A DNA stretch of 64,000 nucleotides from SZUA-309 sp050185825 (lineage in GTDB: Bacteria > Pseudomonadota > Gammaproteobacteria > Pseudomonadales > Azotimanducaceae), in NCBI GenBank assembly GCA_050185825.1, contig JBFWZA010000012.1, forward strand, positions 141,278-205,277. The letters run 5' to 3'. Made by a program: the position numbers and the translations under genes. How positions within the stretch are numbered: position 1 is the first letter of the stretch; each line of letters begins with the position of its first letter. Below are positions 61,558 through 64,000 of this stretch, one piece after another. The notes under the pieces were generated by a model. It was given only the letters and a program-made list of their open reading frames with translations. It was not told the DNA's origin and did no database searches.

Positions 61558-62355
61558 TCAGGACGTGCGGTAGTTCCCCGGCCGCTTCTCGAAGAAGGCC
61601 GCCACCGCCTCCCGGTGATCCGGCTCGGCATGGCAGACGGCCTGAAAAGCCGCGGACATGTCCAGGAGCTCGGAGAGGCTCGCCCGCTCGCTCGCCCGCA
61701 TGAGCTGTTTGGTGAGCCGGATCGCGTGCGGCGGGTTGGCTGCGATGCTGGCGGCGAGCGCGAGCGCCCGGTCGAGCAGCGCATCGCCATCCACCACCTC
61801 CGAGACCAGGCCCATGGCGAGCGCCTCGTCGGCGCTCACCGGATCGCCGCTGAACGCCATCTTGCAGGCGTTGGAGTAGCCCACGGCCCGGGGCAGGAAC
61901 CAGGCGCCACCGTCGCCGGGAATAATGCCGAGCTTCACGAAGCTCTCGGCGAACGATGCGTTCCGGGCGGCAATGCGGATATCGCACATGGTGGCCAGAT
62001 CGCAGCCCGCGCCGACGGCCGGGCCGTTGACCGCAGCGATCACGGGTACGTTCAGCGCGAAGATCGCCCGCGGGATTCGCTGGATGCCCTTGCGGTAGGC
62101 GTCCGCCTGATCGAACGGATCCCCCGCAAAGAGGCCCTTGCGGTCGCGCATGTCCTTGACGTTGCCGCCAGCGCAGAACGCGCTGCCTGCGCCGGTGAGC
62201 ACCACGCAGCGGACGGACGGGTCGTCGTTCACCTCGGCGCAGGTCTGCTCGAAGTCTTCGAACTGCTCGGGCCCGGTGAGCGCGTTGCGCGTGTCCGGGC
62301 TCGACATGGTCAGCAGCAGAACGTGATCGTGCCGTTCGCGGGCGAGAAAGCGCAT
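61558..62355 (-). CDS. Enoyl-CoA hydratase/isomerase family protein
   Basis: 265 residues. Crotonase fold: LLTMSSPDTRNALT, oxyanion-hole segments AFCAGGNVKDM and AAVNGPAVGAGCDLATMCD, and the catalytic-Glu region FVKLGIIPGDGGAWFLPRAVG. Hydrates or isomerises enoyl-CoA. It starts 4 bp after the binding-protein stop, so it is co-transcribed with it. Confidence 0.92.
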   Translation of the reverse strand: MRFLARERHDHVLLLTMSSPDTRNALTGPEQFEDFEQTCAEVNDDPSVRCVVLTGAGSAFCAGGNVKDMRDRKGLFAGDPFDQADAYRKGIQRIPRAIFALNVPVIAAVNGPAVGAGCDLATMCDIRIAARNASFAESFVKLGIIPGDGGAWFLPRAVGYSNACKMAFSGDPVSADEALAMGLVSEVVDGDALLDRALALAASIAANPPHAIRLTKQLMRASERASLSELLDMSAAFQAVCHAEPDHREAVAAFFEKRPGNYRTS

Positions 62356-62359
62356 GGGA

Positions 62360-63199
62360 TCAGGGCAGCTGGATCAGCCAGCCGCCGTCCTTGAACCACT
62401 TCTGGTTCAAACGCTCGAGCACGCCGCCGGCCTCCATGGCGCGCATGTAGTTCTGCACCAGGTTGAGCAGCAGCGGGTCGTTCGCGGGGACGGCGATGCC
62501 GATGGGCTCGATGGTCAGCGGCCGGTCGGCGGCTACGAGGCCGGCATCGGGCCAGCGCATCATGGACAGCATGATGATGCTGGCGTCGGCCACGAACAGC
62601 TCCACCTTGTTGGCGAGCAGCAGGTCGATGGCCTCGTTGTAATCTTTGGTAGCGGTCAGCTCGGCATTGGGGGCCACCTTCTTCACGAACTCTTCGCTGG
62701 TGGAGCCCTTGAGCGCGGCGATCTTGCGCTTGGTCGAGCCGATCTCCTCGGTGCCGAGAGCGGCGATGGTCTCGGAGCGGGCGAGGATCGACTTGCCGGT
62801 GACGTGATAGGGGGCGACGAAGGCGGCGCGCATGTTCCTCGGCAGGGTAGCCGTCATGCCCGAGATCACCAGATCCACCTTACCGGACTCGAGGGAAGGC
62901 AGGAGCTGCTCGAAGGGCATGTCGACGATCTGCAGGTCCACTTCCAGCGCGGTGGCCAGCAGGGTGGCCAGATCCACGTCCATGCCGATGATGCTGCCCT
63001 CACGGCTGGTGAAGTTGAACGGCGGCTGGCCGCCGGACATACCGACCTTCAGGGTGCCGGCGGCGGCGATCCGCTTGAGCACCGGTGCGGTGTCCGCCGC
63101 GCTGGCGGCAAGCGGCAGGCTGACCAGCGCGCCCGCGAGCAGGCCACAGATCAGGGTCAGAAGGCCGCGGCGGGTCGTTCGTCTGAGTAGGTCGCGCAT
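62360..63199 (-). CDS. Periplasmic amino-acid-binding protein (SBP family 3), orphan
   Basis: 279 residues from ATG 63199. The N-terminus has twin arginines (RRTTRRGLLTL) and a long signal ending PLAASAAD. Family 3 motifs: RIAAAGTLKVGMSGGQPPFNF, GMDVDLATLLATAL, LESGKVDLVISGMTAT and KGSTSEEFVKK. Binds a polar amino acid or similar. No permease genes are adjacent. The enoyl-CoA hydratase gene follows after 4 bp, an odd partner. Confidence 0.87.
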   Translation of the reverse strand: MRDLLRRTTRRGLLTLICGLLAGALVSLPLAASAADTAPVLKRIAAAGTLKVGMSGGQPPFNFTSREGSIIGMDVDLATLLATALEVDLQIVDMPFEQLLPSLESGKVDLVISGMTATLPRNMRAAFVAPYHVTGKSILARSETIAALGTEEIGSTKRKIAALKGSTSEEFVKKVAPNAELTATKDYNEAIDLLLANKVELFVADASIIMLSMMRWPDAGLVAADRPLTIEPIGIAVPANDPLLLNLVQNYMRAMEAGGVLERLNQKWFKDGGWLIQLP

Positions 63200-63379
63200 G
63201 AAAGACGTCCTTGTTCTGGATTGTCGTTGGTAGAAAGCGCCGGAGATGGGTTCCGGACAGCAGTCCGTGAGTCGGGCGCAGTTTATACCGCGGGCGGTAA
63301 GTGGACTACAAGGCGCCTGCCTGATGCTCGAGGTGCCCACCTGATTTGCGAGGGGCGTGCTCGCCTGCTCGCCGGCCTT

Positions 63380-63724
63380 TCATGGCGCGGCGCAGTCGCC
63401 GGGAATCTCCGCGGTCAGCGTCAGCACCTCCTCCACCCGCATGAGGCCATCGTAGTTGGCGGGAAAGCCTATGCGCGGCTCGTCCAGAAGCTGTCCACGC
63501 CAGCGCAGGTACATCCCCTGATAGGGCGCCTCCGCGTGACGCAGGGCGAAGTCGTGCAGCGCTTTCGCGATGGCCGGTTCCGCGCGCACCCAGTAGCACA
63601 GCGACGAGCCGCAGGGGCAGACGATGTCCACCTCACCGCCGTAGTGGTAGCGGCCGGAGAGCACCGGCGGTGAGCCGCACCCTGCCAGGGCGAGTCCGGT
63701 GAGGAGAACGAAAGCGATCTTCAC
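63380..63724 (-). CDS. Small lipoprotein of unknown function
   Basis: 114 residues from GTG 63724, which overlaps the ArsR stop as GTGA. Signal and lipobox: IAFVLLTGLALAGCG. The mature part has YHYGGEVDIVCPCGSSLCYWV, a Cys-rich loop that could hold a metal or a disulfide. No family recognised. Translation is coupled to the ArsR regulator. Confidence 0.7.
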   Translation of the reverse strand: MKIAFVLLTGLALAGCGSPPVLSGRYHYGGEVDIVCPCGSSLCYWVRAEPAIAKALHDFALRHAEAPYQGMYLRWRGQLLDEPRIGFPANYDGLMRVEEVLTLTAEIPGDCAAP

Positions 63725-63987
63725 GTCAGGTACCCGAGCCAGCGTCTGAAGAGCTCCACGAGCAGCGCGTCGTTCGCCCGGTAGATCCGCTCCCGACCGG
63801 CGCGTTCCACGGTGAGCAGGTTGCTCTTCACCAGGGTGGCCAGATGCCGGCTGGTGGTGGGCCAGCTGCACTGGAAGCGCCGGGCGATGTCGCCGGCCCG
63901 GGCTTCCCCCCGGAAGTGCACGGAGAGCAGGATCTGGCGGCGGGCCGGGTGAGCGAGGGCGGCGAACACCGCATCCGCCTGCTCCAC
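63721..63987 (-). CDS. ArsR-family regulator (5' end near window edge)
   Basis: 88 residues if GTG 63987 is the start; the frame is still open to the edge, so the true start may lie outside. Winged-helix core: VFAALAHPARRQILLSV, ARAGDIARRFQCSWPTTSRHLATL and RAGRERIYRAND. The GTG overlap with the lipoprotein downstream suggests one operon. Confidence 0.85.
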   Translation of the reverse strand: MEQADAVFAALAHPARRQILLSVHFRGEARAGDIARRFQCSWPTTSRHLATLVKSNLLTVERAGRERIYRANDALLVELFRRWLGYLT

Positions 63988-64000
63988 CTCGGCGATGCCC

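Noticed and set aside
1..64000. tRNA or rRNA genes, CRISPR arrays, insertion sequences, prophage, attachment sites
   Set aside because: No conserved RNA sequence, regular spacer-repeat pattern, transposase, integrase or phage gene was seen.

Overview
The window is about 66% GC, densely coded and free of tRNA, rRNA, CRISPR arrays and recognisable insertion sequences. The gene families (HdfR-like LysR regulator, YceH, DUF533/TerB-like protein, DUF2845, DUF3011, DcaP- and OprO/P-like porins, TonB receptor, ectABCD-ask) point to the chromosome of a free-living, salt-adapted, probably marine gammaproteobacterium. The genus cannot be set from sequence alone. No stretch longer than 300 bases lacks a gene; the longest gap, 57910-58197, holds the ectoine control region.

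Region 1 (1-22 kb). A NarL-type response regulator (cut by the left edge) and its sensor kinase are divergent from a run of genes that looks like one extracytoplasmic nitrogen/carbon module. It contains an outer-membrane barrel with a DUF3011 head, a DcaP-like porin, then glutaminase, aspartase and type II asparaginase, all three with N-terminal signal peptides, and an OprO/P-like porin. Together they could turn Gln and Asn into Glu, Asp and fumarate plus ammonia outside the cytoplasm. Downstream lie a lipoprotein carboxylesterase, an amidohydrolase, a cupin, a GFA-type protein, a one-piece PyrD-PyrK dihydroorotate dehydrogenase, an SLC13/DASS-type transporter, an orphan amino-acid binding protein, a nitroreductase and a TonB receptor.

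Region 2 (22-32 kb). An MBL-fold enzyme, an unusual 457-residue protein with class I glutamine amidotransferase motifs, a PhyH-type dioxygenase, an HdfR-like regulator, and a five-gene minus-strand operon: VOC protein, FAD oxidase, small redoxin, 2OG-Fe(II) oxygenase, MFS transporter. The redoxin has an in-frame UGA in place of the first Cys of its CxxC motif. The UGA is followed, at the same codon distance as in E. coli fdhF, by a hairpin with an AGGUCU loop. It is therefore very probably an undescribed selenoprotein, and it is the most striking item in the window.

Region 3 (32-49 kb). purK-purE-sbtA-sbtB (bicarbonate-using purine step coupled to a bicarbonate transporter; sbtA carries a frameshift), yceH, an epoxide-hydrolase-like lipoprotein, a single-chain biotin-dependent acyl-CoA carboxylase, HAD phosphatases, MFS transporters, a Baeyer-Villiger-type monooxygenase, thpR and an acyl-CoA dehydrogenase.

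Region 4 (49-58 kb). A complete ectoine/hydroxyectoine operon ectA-ectB-ectC-ectD-ask with a translationally coupled SSS symporter and a doeA-like ectoine hydrolase. An EctR-like MarR regulator sits at the far end. An 18-bp perfect palindrome lies between the putative promoter and ectA.

Region 5 (58-64 kb). SDR, MDR reductase, VOC protein, DUF2784, enoyl-CoA hydratase, a second orphan amino-acid binding protein, and an ArsR-lipoprotein pair at the right edge.
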